Of a stretch of DNA of 64,000 bases, positions 8,760 to 16,558 are shown piece after piece. The stretch spans positions 1 to 64,000 of the forward strand of contig NZ_JAVHUY010000013.1 of assembly GCF_031085175.1 (NCBI RefSeq), written 5' to 3'. The DNA comes from Phytohabitans maris. GTDB taxonomy: Bacteria > Actinomycetota > Actinomycetes > Mycobacteriales > Micromonosporaceae. A model generated the notes under the pieces. The model saw nothing but the letters and a program-made list of their open reading frames with translations. It had not been told where the DNA came from and did no database searches. The translations under genes and the position numbers were made by a program. Each line of letters begins with the position of its first letter. Positions within the stretch are counted from its first letter, which is position 1.

Positions 8760-9212
8760 ATGCCGACCAGTACCGCTCCGGCACCCACCGTGCCCGCCGG
8801 CGTGCTGCCGCACCGCACTCCCGCCGAGCTGCTCGTTCTCGCCCGGCGCGGGCTGGAGGAGGCGGCGCAGACCCGCCCCGACGGCCTGCGATACGCGGCC
8901 GCCCACCTGTCCGCCCTGCGCGCCGCGGCCGCCATGCTCGCCGCCCGCGCGCAGCCGGCGCCCACCCGGCGCAACCGGGTCACCAGCGTCTGGACGCTCC
9001 TGCTGATGGTGGCGCCCGAGCTGCGCGAGTGGGCCACCTACTTCGCCGCCGGCGCCAGCAAGCGCGCCGCGGCACAGGCCGGCATCCCGCGCGTGGTCAC
9101 CAGCCGCGAGGCCGACGACCTGCTGCGCGCCGCCGAGCAGTTCGTGGCGGTGGTCGAGGTCGCGCTCGGCCTGGCCCACCAGCCCGCCCTGGACGGGCTG
9201 GCCGCGGCCTGA
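8760..9212 (+). CDS. SAV_6107-type HEPN domain protein
   Basis: 150 residues, mostly alpha-helical. After a 15-residue Thr/Ala/Pro lead comes HRTPAELLVLARRGLEEAAQTRPDGLRYAAAHLSALRAAAAMLAAR, the helical core of the actinobacterial SAV_6107 HEPN family, then RVTSVWTLLLMVAPELREWATYFAAGASKRAAAQAGIPRVVTSREADDLLRAAEQFVAVVEVAL. I see no R-x4-6-H catalytic motif of nuclease HEPNs, so it may be a structural partner. ATG at 8760 follows GGAGAGACTCCC. It is followed 54 bp later by imuA' in the same direction and preceded by a perfect LexA box, so it is probably an SOS gene tied to mutagenesis. The family name is from memory of the sequence pattern. Confidence 0.75.
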   Translation: MPTSTAPAPTVPAGVLPHRTPAELLVLARRGLEEAAQTRPDGLRYAAAHLSALRAAAAMLAARAQPAPTRRNRVTSVWTLLLMVAPELREWATYFAAGASKRAAAQAGIPRVVTSREADDLLRAAEQFVAVVEVALGLAHQPALDGLAAA

Positions 9213-9266
9213 CCGTCCGTCGCACACCGTTCGTCTCGTCAGCGCACCAGGAAAGCGAGTCAGGCC

Positions 9267-10016
9267 ATGGCGGGCCAGGCGACTCTCCGGTCCGCCACCG
9301 TGGCCGGGCTGGTCCGGCCGGCCAGCGACCCGGACGTCACGGGGCGGCACCGCGTACTGCCGGTGGTGCCCCCGCTCGGCGTGCTCCTGCCCGGCGGCGG
9401 CCTGCGCCGGGGCACCACCGTCGCGGCCGGCGCCCTCCCCGAGGGCGGGCAGCCGGCCGGCGTCCCGCTCGGCGGCACCTCCGCCCTGGTGCTCGCGCTG
9501 ATCGCGGAGGCCTCCCGGACCGGTTCGTGGTGCGCGCTGGTCGGCATCCCCACGTTCGGCGCGGTCGCCGCCGCCGACGCCGGCATCGCGCTCGACCGCC
9601 TGGCCCTGGTGCCCAACCCGGGTCCGGAGTGGGCCGCGGTGGTCGCCGCCCTGATCGACGGCATCGACGTGGTGGTCACCGCCGTGCCCGGTGGCGTGTC
9701 CGCCACCATCACCAGCCGCCTGGCCGCCCGCGCGCGGCAGCGGGGCAGCGTCCTGGTGCCGTACGGCCGGTGGGACGGCGCCGACGTGACACTCCAGGTG
9801 GTCCGCAGCGACTGGGAAGGCCTGGGCGAGGGACGCGGCCGCCTCCGCCAGCGCCGCGTGACGATCCTCGCCCGCGGCCGCGGCGCGGCCGCCCGTCCCA
9901 AGGAGATCACCGTCTGGATGCCCGGCACCGGCGGCCGCCCGGTGGTAGCCGTAGTCGACGTGGAGCCGGCGACAGCCACCACCGGCCGCCGCGCCACCCT
10001 CACCCTGATCCGCTGA
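9267..10016 (+). CDS. imuA': ImuA'-like SOS mutagenesis accessory protein
   Basis: 249 residues, the short actinobacterial ImuA' type. The RecA-like core is recognisable (LPVVPPLGVLLPGGGLRRGTTVAAG at about 30-55, and the strand WCALVGIPTFGAVAAADAGIALDRLALVPNPG at about 88-118). The P-loop is degenerate: the GTSALVLAL segment has no GK(S/T). In actinobacteria ImuA' and ImuB link the beta clamp and RecA to the error-prone polymerase DnaE2. The C-terminal half carries basic segments (RLRQRRVTILARGRGAAARPKE). Here imuB is not directly adjacent: a minus-strand DUF3800-like gene lies between. The HEPN gene and LexA box upstream support SOS control. Confidence 0.8.
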   Translation: MAGQATLRSATVAGLVRPASDPDVTGRHRVLPVVPPLGVLLPGGGLRRGTTVAAGALPEGGQPAGVPLGGTSALVLALIAEASRTGSWCALVGIPTFGAVAAADAGIALDRLALVPNPGPEWAAVVAALIDGIDVVVTAVPGGVSATITSRLAARARQRGSVLVPYGRWDGADVTLQVVRSDWEGLGEGRGRLRQRRVTILARGRGAAARPKEITVWMPGTGGRPVVAVVDVEPATATTGRRATLTLIR

Positions 10017-10094
10017 CGGCTTTCTGGCCACTGGAATCGACACAAGGGGTGGAGTACTCTGAGAGAGGCTCCCGGCAATAGCTGGGGGAAGTGG

Positions 10095-10129
10095 ACCCGG
10101 CTCCCGACCGGACGATCGGTGGGCCGGGT
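10095..10129. terminator. hairpin between convergent imuA' and DUF3800-like gene
   Basis: ACCCGGC (10095-10101) pairs with GCCGGGT (10123-10129), and an inner ACCG/CGGT pair extends the stem. It sits between two converging stop codons with no U-tract, so it is a plausible bidirectional terminator of the actinobacterial type. Confidence 0.4.
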
Positions 10130-10153
10130 TACGCGTATCCAGACCTTGTCGGT

Positions 10154-10678
10154 CTAGGGCTCGACTCGCTGGACACCGTCGACGACCGGTGAGATGCGCC
10201 GGCGCCAGTCACCACCCGCCCCGTATGCCCAGGCGATGATGTCGGCGATCTGGAGCCCCGGGTGCTCCCATGACGGGGCGTGCAGATAGCGCACATCCGA
10301 CTTGGTAAGTGTCGCCTGAAGCGTGGTCCGGTCCCGCCGGTTCTGATTCTCCTCGCCACGGTCCAGGACCAGCCGTCCCACACCCATCCGTAAGGCGTCG
10401 TCGGCCAGTGTGGACAGGCAGGTGGGGCGGGCTCGGGACACCGGCCTCGGGGCGGTGTAGACAAGTCCTCGGACGACGCTCAGGCCGACGATCGTGCTGA
10501 TCACCTCCCGGCGGCGCGAGTCGCGTTCGTCGACCATGTGAATCCGGCGCTGGCGGGGCAGCCGGAGCGAGCGGACGGTGCGATCGACATCCGCCCTCGC
10601 CTGGCTGGGGATGAGTGCCAAGGCGAGGATGAAGGAGGCGCCGCGGATGGACTCGTCGGCGTACCCGTCGATCGTCAA
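10154..10678 (-). CDS. DUF3800-like protein (putative RNase H-fold)
   Basis: 174 residues from a TTG at 10678 preceded by GGAGGGACGG, a strong ribosome site. The N-terminus TIDGYADESIRGASFILALALI has the conserved DES motif, followed by HMVDERDSRRREVIS and the C-terminal LQIADIIAWAYGAGGDWRRRI. The D-E near the N-terminus and a terminal QxADxxAW are the hallmarks of DUF3800, thought to adopt an RNase H-like fold and often found in mobile or defence contexts. The protein is shorter than typical members (about 220-250). It lies between imuA' and imuB on the opposite strand and is divergent from imuB with about 130 bp shared upstream. Function unknown. Confidence 0.6.
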   Translation of the reverse strand: MTIDGYADESIRGASFILALALIPSQARADVDRTVRSLRLPRQRRIHMVDERDSRRREVISTIVGLSVVRGLVYTAPRPVSRARPTCLSTLADDALRMGVGRLVLDRGEENQNRRDRTTLQATLTKSDVRYLHAPSWEHPGLQIADIIAWAYGAGGDWRRRISPVVDGVQRVEP

Positions 10679-10784
10679 CCGTCCCTCCGCGATGTCGTTT
10701 GACGGTGGGTGACCGGCGAGACGCTACCGGTTGATCTGAGTTGGTGAGGTCCCGCCAGTCGGGTTGCCGATTACGATGAGTTGT

Positions 10785-10804
10785 TCGAACATTTGTTCTA
10801 TGAT
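10785..10804 (+). promoter_or_regulatory. LexA box overlapping the -10 of a leaderless imuB promoter
   Basis: TCGAACATTTGTTCTA (10785-10800) matches the LexA consensus at 11 of 12 positions. TATGAT (10799-10804) overlaps its end and lies 5 nt before the GTG of imuB at 10810, so transcription would start at the start codon. LexA bound here would cover the -10 element. No Shine-Dalgarno is present, in line with a leaderless mRNA. Confidence 0.75.
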
Positions 10805-10809
10805 CGGGC

Positions 10810-12354
10810 GTGCGCACGTTGCTGGTCTGGTGTCCCGACTGGCCGGTGGTCGCCCTGGACCTCGTGGAGGGGATCCCGGCGACCGGGCCGGTCGCCGTGG
10901 TCCGGGCCAACCGTGTGATCGCCTGCTCCGAGGCGGCCCGGGCGGAGGGAGTGAAGCGCGGCCTGCGCAAGCGGGAGGCGCAGGGGCGCTGCCCGCGGCT
11001 GACCGTGGTCGAGCACGATCCGGATCGGGACGCGCGGGCGTTCGAGCCGGTGGTGGCGGCGGTCGAGGAGCTGGTGGTCGGGGTCGAGGTGGTGCGGCCG
11101 GGGTCGTGCGCGATGGCGGCCAAGGGGCCGGCGCGTTACTTCGGCGGCGAGGAGCGTACCGCCGAGGCGATCGTCGAGCGGATCGCCGAGGCGTGCGGGG
11201 TGGAGAGCCAGGTGGGGATCGCGGACGGGGTGTTCGCGGCGGGGCTGGCGGCGCGCACCGGGCGGATCGTGCCGCGGGGGGAGACCCGGGAGTTCCTGGC
11301 CGGGCTCCCCGTCGAGGCGCTCGACCGTCCACAGTTGACGGACCTGCTGCGGCGGCTCGGCGCGCGTACCCTCGGTGATTTCGCGGCCCTGCCCGCCGCG
11401 GACGTCCTGTCCCGGTTCGGGTTCGACGCGGCGCTGGCGCACCGGCTGGCGGCGGGGCGTGACCACCGGCCGCTCGCGGTCCGCCGCGTGCCGCCCGACC
11501 TCGACGTCACCGACCGGTACGACGACGAGCCGCTCGACCGGGTCGACGTGGCGGCGTTCGCGGCGCGGTCGCTGGCCGAGCGGCTGCACGAAAGGCTCGC
11601 CGGCCACGGGCTGGCCTGTACCCGGGTGGCGATCGAAGCGGTGACCGTCGACGGCCAGGAGCTGCACCGGGTGTGGCGGCACGACGGTCTGCTCACCGCG
11701 GCGGCCATCGCCGACCGGGTGCGGTGGCAGCTCGACGGGTGGATCTCCGGGCGCCGGGAGCGGCCGGTGTCCGGGATCGTACGGCTGCGGCTGGTCCCCG
11801 AAGGGGTGCTCACCCACGTGGGGCTCCAGCCGGGGCTGTGGGGCGAGACCGGCGAGGAGCGCGACCGGGCGCACCGGGCGCTGCACCGGGTGCAGGGCAT
11901 CCTCGGGCCGGAGGCGGTGCTCACGGCGGTGCTCGGCGGCGGGCGTTCGCCGGACGACCAGGTGCGGTGGGTCCCGTGGGGCGACGAGCGGACGCCGGCC
12001 CGCCCCGGGCAGCCGCCCTGGCCGGGGCGCATCCCGGCCCCCGCGCCGGCGCAGGTGCTGGCGGCGCCGGCGCGGGTGATGGTGTACGACGCGGCCGGCG
12101 CACCGGTCGAGGTGAGTGGCCGGCTGGAGGTCAGCGGGCCGCCGGCCCGCGTCGTGTTCGGCCCGGAACGGCGGGGGCGGGAGCGGGCGGTCGAGGTGAT
12201 CGGCTGGGTCGGGCCGTGGCCGGTGGACGAGCGCTGGTGGGCGGCGGAGGAGTCGCGGCGCCGGGCCCGCTTCCAGGTCGCCCTCCCCGGCGGTTGGGGG
12301 CTGCTGCTCTCCCTCGCCGGCGGCGTCTGGTCCGTGGAGGCGATCTATGACTGA
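10810..12354 (+). CDS. imuB: ImuB, non-catalytic Y-family polymerase homologue
   Basis: 514 residues. The Y-family layout is visible: the N-terminal palm RTLLVWCPDWPVVALDL, VIACSEAARAEGVKRGLRKREAQGRCPRL, then a helix-hairpin-helix region LPVEALDRPQLTDLLRRLGARTLGDFAALPAADVLSRFG and a little-finger-like part. The catalytic Asp expected in DMDAFF and the DE pair of the palm are missing (CPDWPV replaces the metal motif), as in ImuB, which acts as a clamp-binding hub rather than a polymerase. GTG start with a leaderless promoter and SOS box. dnaE2 follows 107 bp later without its own box, so the two are probably one SOS transcript. Confidence 0.9.
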   Translation: MRTLLVWCPDWPVVALDLVEGIPATGPVAVVRANRVIACSEAARAEGVKRGLRKREAQGRCPRLTVVEHDPDRDARAFEPVVAAVEELVVGVEVVRPGSCAMAAKGPARYFGGEERTAEAIVERIAEACGVESQVGIADGVFAAGLAARTGRIVPRGETREFLAGLPVEALDRPQLTDLLRRLGARTLGDFAALPAADVLSRFGFDAALAHRLAAGRDHRPLAVRRVPPDLDVTDRYDDEPLDRVDVAAFAARSLAERLHERLAGHGLACTRVAIEAVTVDGQELHRVWRHDGLLTAAAIADRVRWQLDGWISGRRERPVSGIVRLRLVPEGVLTHVGLQPGLWGETGEERDRAHRALHRVQGILGPEAVLTAVLGGGRSPDDQVRWVPWGDERTPARPGQPPWPGRIPAPAPAQVLAAPARVMVYDAAGAPVEVSGRLEVSGPPARVVFGPERRGRERAVEVIGWVGPWPVDERWWAAEESRRRARFQVALPGGWGLLLSLAGGVWSVEAIYD

Positions 12355-12461
12355 GCCGCGATGCCGCCTGGCGCCCGGCGCGGCCGTCACCGTGCGGTGC
12401 CGCTCGGCGCGGGGCGCGGCCACCGAGCCGCGGTGCCGCCGGTGGCGGGAGGGAGGCGACC

Positions 12462-15400
12462 ATGGGGTTCAGTAACCCGCCCCGCCCCTGGGCGGAGATG
12501 GAGCGGGTGCTCTCCGGAAGGCACGTCGTGGATCCGCTGGCGGTGGACGCCGACGGCGGCGACTCGCCGGCCTGGAGCCGCAAGCGGCCGCCGTACGAGG
12601 GGCCCGCGCTGGTCCGCGCCGAGGGGGCCGTGCCGTACGCGGAGCTGCACTGCCACACCAACTTCAGCTTCCTCGACGGGGCGAGCCACCCCGAGGAGCT
12701 GGCCCGGGAGGCGGCCCGGCTGGGGCTGACCGCGCTCGCGGTGACCGACCACGACGGCTTCTACGGCGTGGTGCGCTTCGCCGAGGCGGCCCGCGCGCAC
12801 CAGTTGCCCACGATCTTCGGCGCGGAGCTCTCGCTCGGCCTGCCCGGCCCGCAAAACGGCGAACCCGACCCGGTCGGGCGGCACCTGGTGGTGCTGGCCC
12901 GGGGCCCCGCCGGGTACGCGCAGATCGCCCGCACCGTCAGCCAGGCGCAGCTGGCCGGCAAGGAGAAGGGCCGCCCGGTCTATCCCGCGATCGAGGAGCT
13001 GGGAAAGGCATTGAAAGACGTCGTCGTGCTGACCGGGTGCCGCAAGGGCACCGTACCGGCGGCGTTGCGGATCGGCGGGATGGCCGCGGCGGCCGCGGAG
13101 CTGGACCGGCTGGTGGCCGCGTTCGACCCCGGGCGCGTGCTGGTGGAGCTGACCGACCACGGTGACCCGGCCGACGGCGACCGCAACGACGCCCTCGCCG
13201 AGCTGGCCGCCGCGGCGGGACTGTCCACTGTGGCTACCAACAACGTGCACTACGCCACGCCCAAGCGGCGGCGGCTGGCCACCGCCCTCGCGGCGGTACG
13301 GGCCCGGCGCAGCCTCGACGAGATCGACGGCTGGCTGCCCGCCGCGGCCACCGCCCACCTGCGCGGCGGCGAGGAGATGGCGGCCCGGTTCGCGGGCTAC
13401 CCGGGCGCGGTGGCCCGGGCCGCGGAGCTGGGCCGCGAGCTCGCCTTCGACCTCCAGCTCGTCGCCCCCAACCTGCCCGCCTGGGAGGTGCCGGAGGGCC
13501 ACGACGAGATGACCTGGCTGCGCCACCTGACCATGGCGGGGGCGCTGCGCCGGTACGGCCCGAGGGAGGCGAACCCGGAGGCGTACGCGCAGCTGGAGCG
13601 GGAGCTGGGGACGATCGAGGAGCTGGGCTTCCCCGGCTATTTCCTGATCGTCCACGACATCGTGACGTTCTGCATCGACAACAGGATCTTCTGCCAGGGG
13701 CGGGGATCGGCGGCCAACTCGGCGGTCTGCTACGCGCTGGGCATCACCAACGTCGACGCGGTACAGCACGGGCTGCTCTTCGAGCGTTTCCTCGCCCGCG
13801 AGCGGGACGGGCCGCCCGACATCGACGTCGACATCGAGTCCGACGAGCGCGAAAAGGTCATCCAGTACGTCTACGACAAGTACGGCCGCACGCACACCGC
13901 CCAGGTCGCCAACGTGATCTCGTACCGGCCGCGGTCGGCGGTGCGTGACATCGCCAAGGCGTTCGGCTTCTCGCCCGGCCAGCAGGACGCGTGGAGCAAG
14001 CAGATCGACCGGTGGGGGAGCATCGCCAAGGTCGACGTGGACGACATCCCGGGAGATGTCGTCGACTTCGCCAACGAGCTGCAGACGTTTCCACGGCACC
14101 TGGGCATCCACTCCGGCGGCATGGTGATCTGCGACCGGCCGGTGATCGACGTGTGCCCGGTGGAGTGGGCCCGGATGGAAAACCGCACCGTCCTGCAGTG
14201 GGACAAGGACGACTGCGCGATCGCCGGGCTCGTCAAGTTCGACCTGCTGGGGCTCGGCATGCTGTCGGCGCTCCGGTACGCGCACGACATGATCCAGGAC
14301 GACCTCGACCTGAGCGCGATGGACCTCACCGATCCCGAAATTTACGACATGTTGTGCCGCGCAGACTCAGTTGGCGTCTTCCAGGTCGAGTCCCGGGCGC
14401 AGATGGCTACCCTGCCACGGCTCCAGCCGCGCAAGTTCTATGACCTGGTCGTGGAGGTGGCACTGATCCGCCCCGGGCCGATCCAGGGCGGGTCGGTACA
14501 TCCTTATATTCGTCGCAAAAAGGGCATCGAGGAAGCCGTGCCTCCACATCCAAAAATGGCCAACGCGCTCGCCAAGACCCTCGGCGTGCCGCTCTTCCAG
14601 GAGCAGCTCATGCAGCTCGCCATCGACGTGGCCGGCTTCGACGGCACCGAGGCCGACCAGCTGCGCCGGGCCATGGGCTCGAAGCGCTCGGACGAACGGA
14701 TGGCCGCGCTCCGGGAGCGGCTCTACACCGGCATGGCCGAGCGGGGCATCACCGGCCCGGTGGCCGACGACGTGTACCTGAAGCTCTCCTCGTTCGCCAG
14801 CTTCGGCTTTCCGGAGAGCCACGCGATCAGCTTCGCCTACCTCGTGTACGCCAGCTCGTGGCTCAAGCGCTACCACCCGGGACCGTTTCTGGCCGCGCTG
14901 CTCAACGCCCAGCCGATGGGCTTCTACTCGCCGCAGACGCTGGTCGACGACGCGCGGCGGCACGGCGTCGAGGTGCGCCGGCCGGACATCAACCTGAGCG
15001 GGGCGAAGGCCAAGCTCGAGTACACATCGGACACCCGGTGGCGGAGCGAGCCGCTCGAACCGCCGCACCAGTGGGGGATGGGCGGTCCGGCCGTCCGGCT
15101 GGGCCTGTCCTACGTACGCACGATCGGCGACGACCTGGCGAAGCGGATCGAGGAGGAGCGGGAGGGCGCCGGGCCGTACCGGGACATGGCCGACCTGGCC
15201 CGCCGGGTCGGCCTGAGCACCGCGCACATGGAGGCGCTGGCCACCGCGGACGCGTTCGCCGGCTTCGGGCTGGCCCGCCGCGAGGCGCTGTGGGCGGCCG
15301 GCGCCGCGGCCCAGGAACGGCCGGACCGTCTCCCCGGCACCGGCAACAGCCCCAACCCGCCACCCACGCTGCCCGGCATGGACGCGGTCGAGCGCCTCGT

Positions 15401-15791
15401 CGCGGACGTGTGGGCCACCGGCCTGTCGGCGGAGAGCCACCCGGCCCGCTTCATCCGCGCCCAGCTCGACGAGGCCGGCGCGGTGCCGATCGCGCGGCTC
15501 GGCCTGATCGACGGCGGCACCCGGGTGCGCGTCGGCGGCCTCGTCACCCACCGGCAGCGGCCGGCGACCGCGGGCGGCATCACGTTCATAAACCTCGAAG
15601 ACGAGACCGGCATGCTCAACGTCACCTGCTCGCCGGGGCTGTGGCAGCGGTACCGGAAGGTGGCCCGCACCAGTGCCGCGCTGATCGTGCGGGGGCGGCT
15701 GGAAAAGCACGACGGTGTGATCAATCTGACCGCCGACCGGCTCGACCCGATCACGCCACCGGTGAGTCCGGCGTCACGCGATTTCCGGTGA
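12462..15791 (+). CDS. dnaE2: error-prone DNA polymerase III alpha subunit DnaE2
   Basis: 1109 residues. Domain order: PHP domain from about residue 55 (AELHCHTNFSFLDGASHPEELA, AVTDHDGFYG, FGAELSL), then the C-family palm with GRGSAANSAVCYALGIT and the catalytic PDIDVD (D453, D455, D457), fingers (HLGIHSGGMVICDRP, FASFGFPESHAISFAYLVYAS), helix-hairpin-helix, and a C-terminal OB fold (GGTRVRVGGLVTHRQRP, TFINLEDETGMLNVTCSP). The length near 1100 and the lack of the DnaE1 tau-binding tail identify DnaE2, which with ImuA'/ImuB makes SOS mutagenic translesion synthesis. ATG follows GGGAGGGAGG. Probably co-transcribed with imuB. Confidence 0.95.
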   Translation: MGFSNPPRPWAEMERVLSGRHVVDPLAVDADGGDSPAWSRKRPPYEGPALVRAEGAVPYAELHCHTNFSFLDGASHPEELAREAARLGLTALAVTDHDGFYGVVRFAEAARAHQLPTIFGAELSLGLPGPQNGEPDPVGRHLVVLARGPAGYAQIARTVSQAQLAGKEKGRPVYPAIEELGKALKDVVVLTGCRKGTVPAALRIGGMAAAAAELDRLVAAFDPGRVLVELTDHGDPADGDRNDALAELAAAAGLSTVATNNVHYATPKRRRLATALAAVRARRSLDEIDGWLPAAATAHLRGGEEMAARFAGYPGAVARAAELGRELAFDLQLVAPNLPAWEVPEGHDEMTWLRHLTMAGALRRYGPREANPEAYAQLERELGTIEELGFPGYFLIVHDIVTFCIDNRIFCQGRGSAANSAVCYALGITNVDAVQHGLLFERFLARERDGPPDIDVDIESDEREKVIQYVYDKYGRTHTAQVANVISYRPRSAVRDIAKAFGFSPGQQDAWSKQIDRWGSIAKVDVDDIPGDVVDFANELQTFPRHLGIHSGGMVICDRPVIDVCPVEWARMENRTVLQWDKDDCAIAGLVKFDLLGLGMLSALRYAHDMIQDDLDLSAMDLTDPEIYDMLCRADSVGVFQVESRAQMATLPRLQPRKFYDLVVEVALIRPGPIQGGSVHPYIRRKKGIEEAVPPHPKMANALAKTLGVPLFQEQLMQLAIDVAGFDGTEADQLRRAMGSKRSDERMAALRERLYTGMAERGITGPVADDVYLKLSSFASFGFPESHAISFAYLVYASSWLKRYHPGPFLAALLNAQPMGFYSPQTLVDDARRHGVEVRRPDINLSGAKAKLEYTSDTRWRSEPLEPPHQWGMGGPAVRLGLSYVRTIGDDLAKRIEEEREGAGPYRDMADLARRVGLSTAHMEALATADAFAGFGLARREALWAAGAAAQERPDRLPGTGNSPNPPPTLPGMDAVERLVADVWATGLSAESHPARFIRAQLDEAGAVPIARLGLIDGGTRVRVGGLVTHRQRPATAGGITFINLEDETGMLNVTCSPGLWQRYRKVARTSAALIVRGRLEKHDGVINLTADRLDPITPPVSPASRDFR

Positions 15792-15903
15792 TACACATCG
15801 GACGGTATTCCGACAATGGTTGCCGGCGCGCCACTTCGCTGTGCCAACCTGGCACCGGCCCGTGGCGAAGGCGGATTGCGAGATCACAGAAATTCCGGTG
15901 GCG

Positions 15904-16542
15904 ATGCGTGACAGGACCCTTCTCCTGGTCGGTGCCAAGTTCCTCTTCTGGCTGTTTTTCCTTATCGTTTACCTGCCCCGCTTCGCGGCCGGACACGCGC
16001 GCATCACGTTCGGCGTGACCAGCGCGGACGCCGACTACACCCGGGCGCAGTGCGAGGCGCTCTCGTCCTGCGGCGACAACCACGACGCGTTCGAGTGGGC
16101 GCAGATGACGCTGATGAGGACGGTGGCCGGCGAGATCTGGGTCACCACGATCGCGCTGCTCCTGCTCGAATCGATATTTCTCGTCATGATGGTCATCCAC
16201 CTCATGGGCCGCGGTACGACGGCGCGCACCGCCATGCGGTGGTGGCGCCTCCAGTTGGTCGTCGTCGTACTGTCGCTCGCCGTTTACCTTTCACTGCTCG
16301 GCATCGGCGCCGTGGCATTGCACCGCATTCCGGAAAACGCGCGTCTCGGGCCATATCAGGCCGCGTTCTCGTCGCCGTTCACCGATGTCGCGATGCTCTA
16401 TTACGCCAGCGTCTTCATCGCCGTCAACACCCTCTCACTGGTCCACAACCGCGCACTGGCCCGCCGCGCCGGACCCTCCAGCCGTGTTGATCAGGGAGCT
16501 GGTGGGCGTGTCGACCGGCGCGTCACTCCACCAAGTCCCTGA
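15904..16542 (+). CDS. hypothetical four-helix membrane protein
   Basis: 212 residues from the ATG at 15904 (a longer frame begins at 15820 but adds a non-hydrophobic, low-quality lead). Helix 1 (LLLVGAKFLFWLFFLIVYL) is followed by an external loop with two Cys (TRAQCEALSSCGDNHD) that could form a disulfide. Three more helices then follow (IWVTTIALLLLESIFLVMMVIHL, LQLVVVVLSLAVYLSLLGIGAVAL, DVAMLYYASVFIAVNTLSLVH) and a basic tail. No known family recognised. The 3' end overlaps an inverted repeat that may terminate it and the converging MMPL gene. Confidence 0.55.
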   Translation: MRDRTLLLVGAKFLFWLFFLIVYLPRFAAGHARITFGVTSADADYTRAQCEALSSCGDNHDAFEWAQMTLMRTVAGEIWVTTIALLLLESIFLVMMVIHLMGRGTTARTAMRWWRLQLVVVVLSLAVYLSLLGIGAVALHRIPENARLGPYQAAFSSPFTDVAMLYYASVFIAVNTLSLVHNRALARRAGPSSRVDQGAGGRVDRRVTPPSP

Positions 16543-16547
16543 TCAAC
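16486..16547. terminator. long imperfect hairpin between convergent genes
   Basis: GTTGATCAGGGA (16486-16497) pairs perfectly with TCCCTGATCAAC (16536-16547), and GGTGG/CCACC inside extends the stem. It overlaps the stop of the upstream membrane-protein gene and ends 12 bp before the stop of the MMPL gene. No U-tract. Probably a bidirectional terminator or a palindromic repeat. Confidence 0.5.
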
Positions 16548-16558
16548 GGCAAAGGGGG

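Noticed and set aside
10798-12423. A long minus-strand frame opposite imuB
   Set aside because: His/Arg/Pro-rich with no motif; imuB on the other strand is certain.
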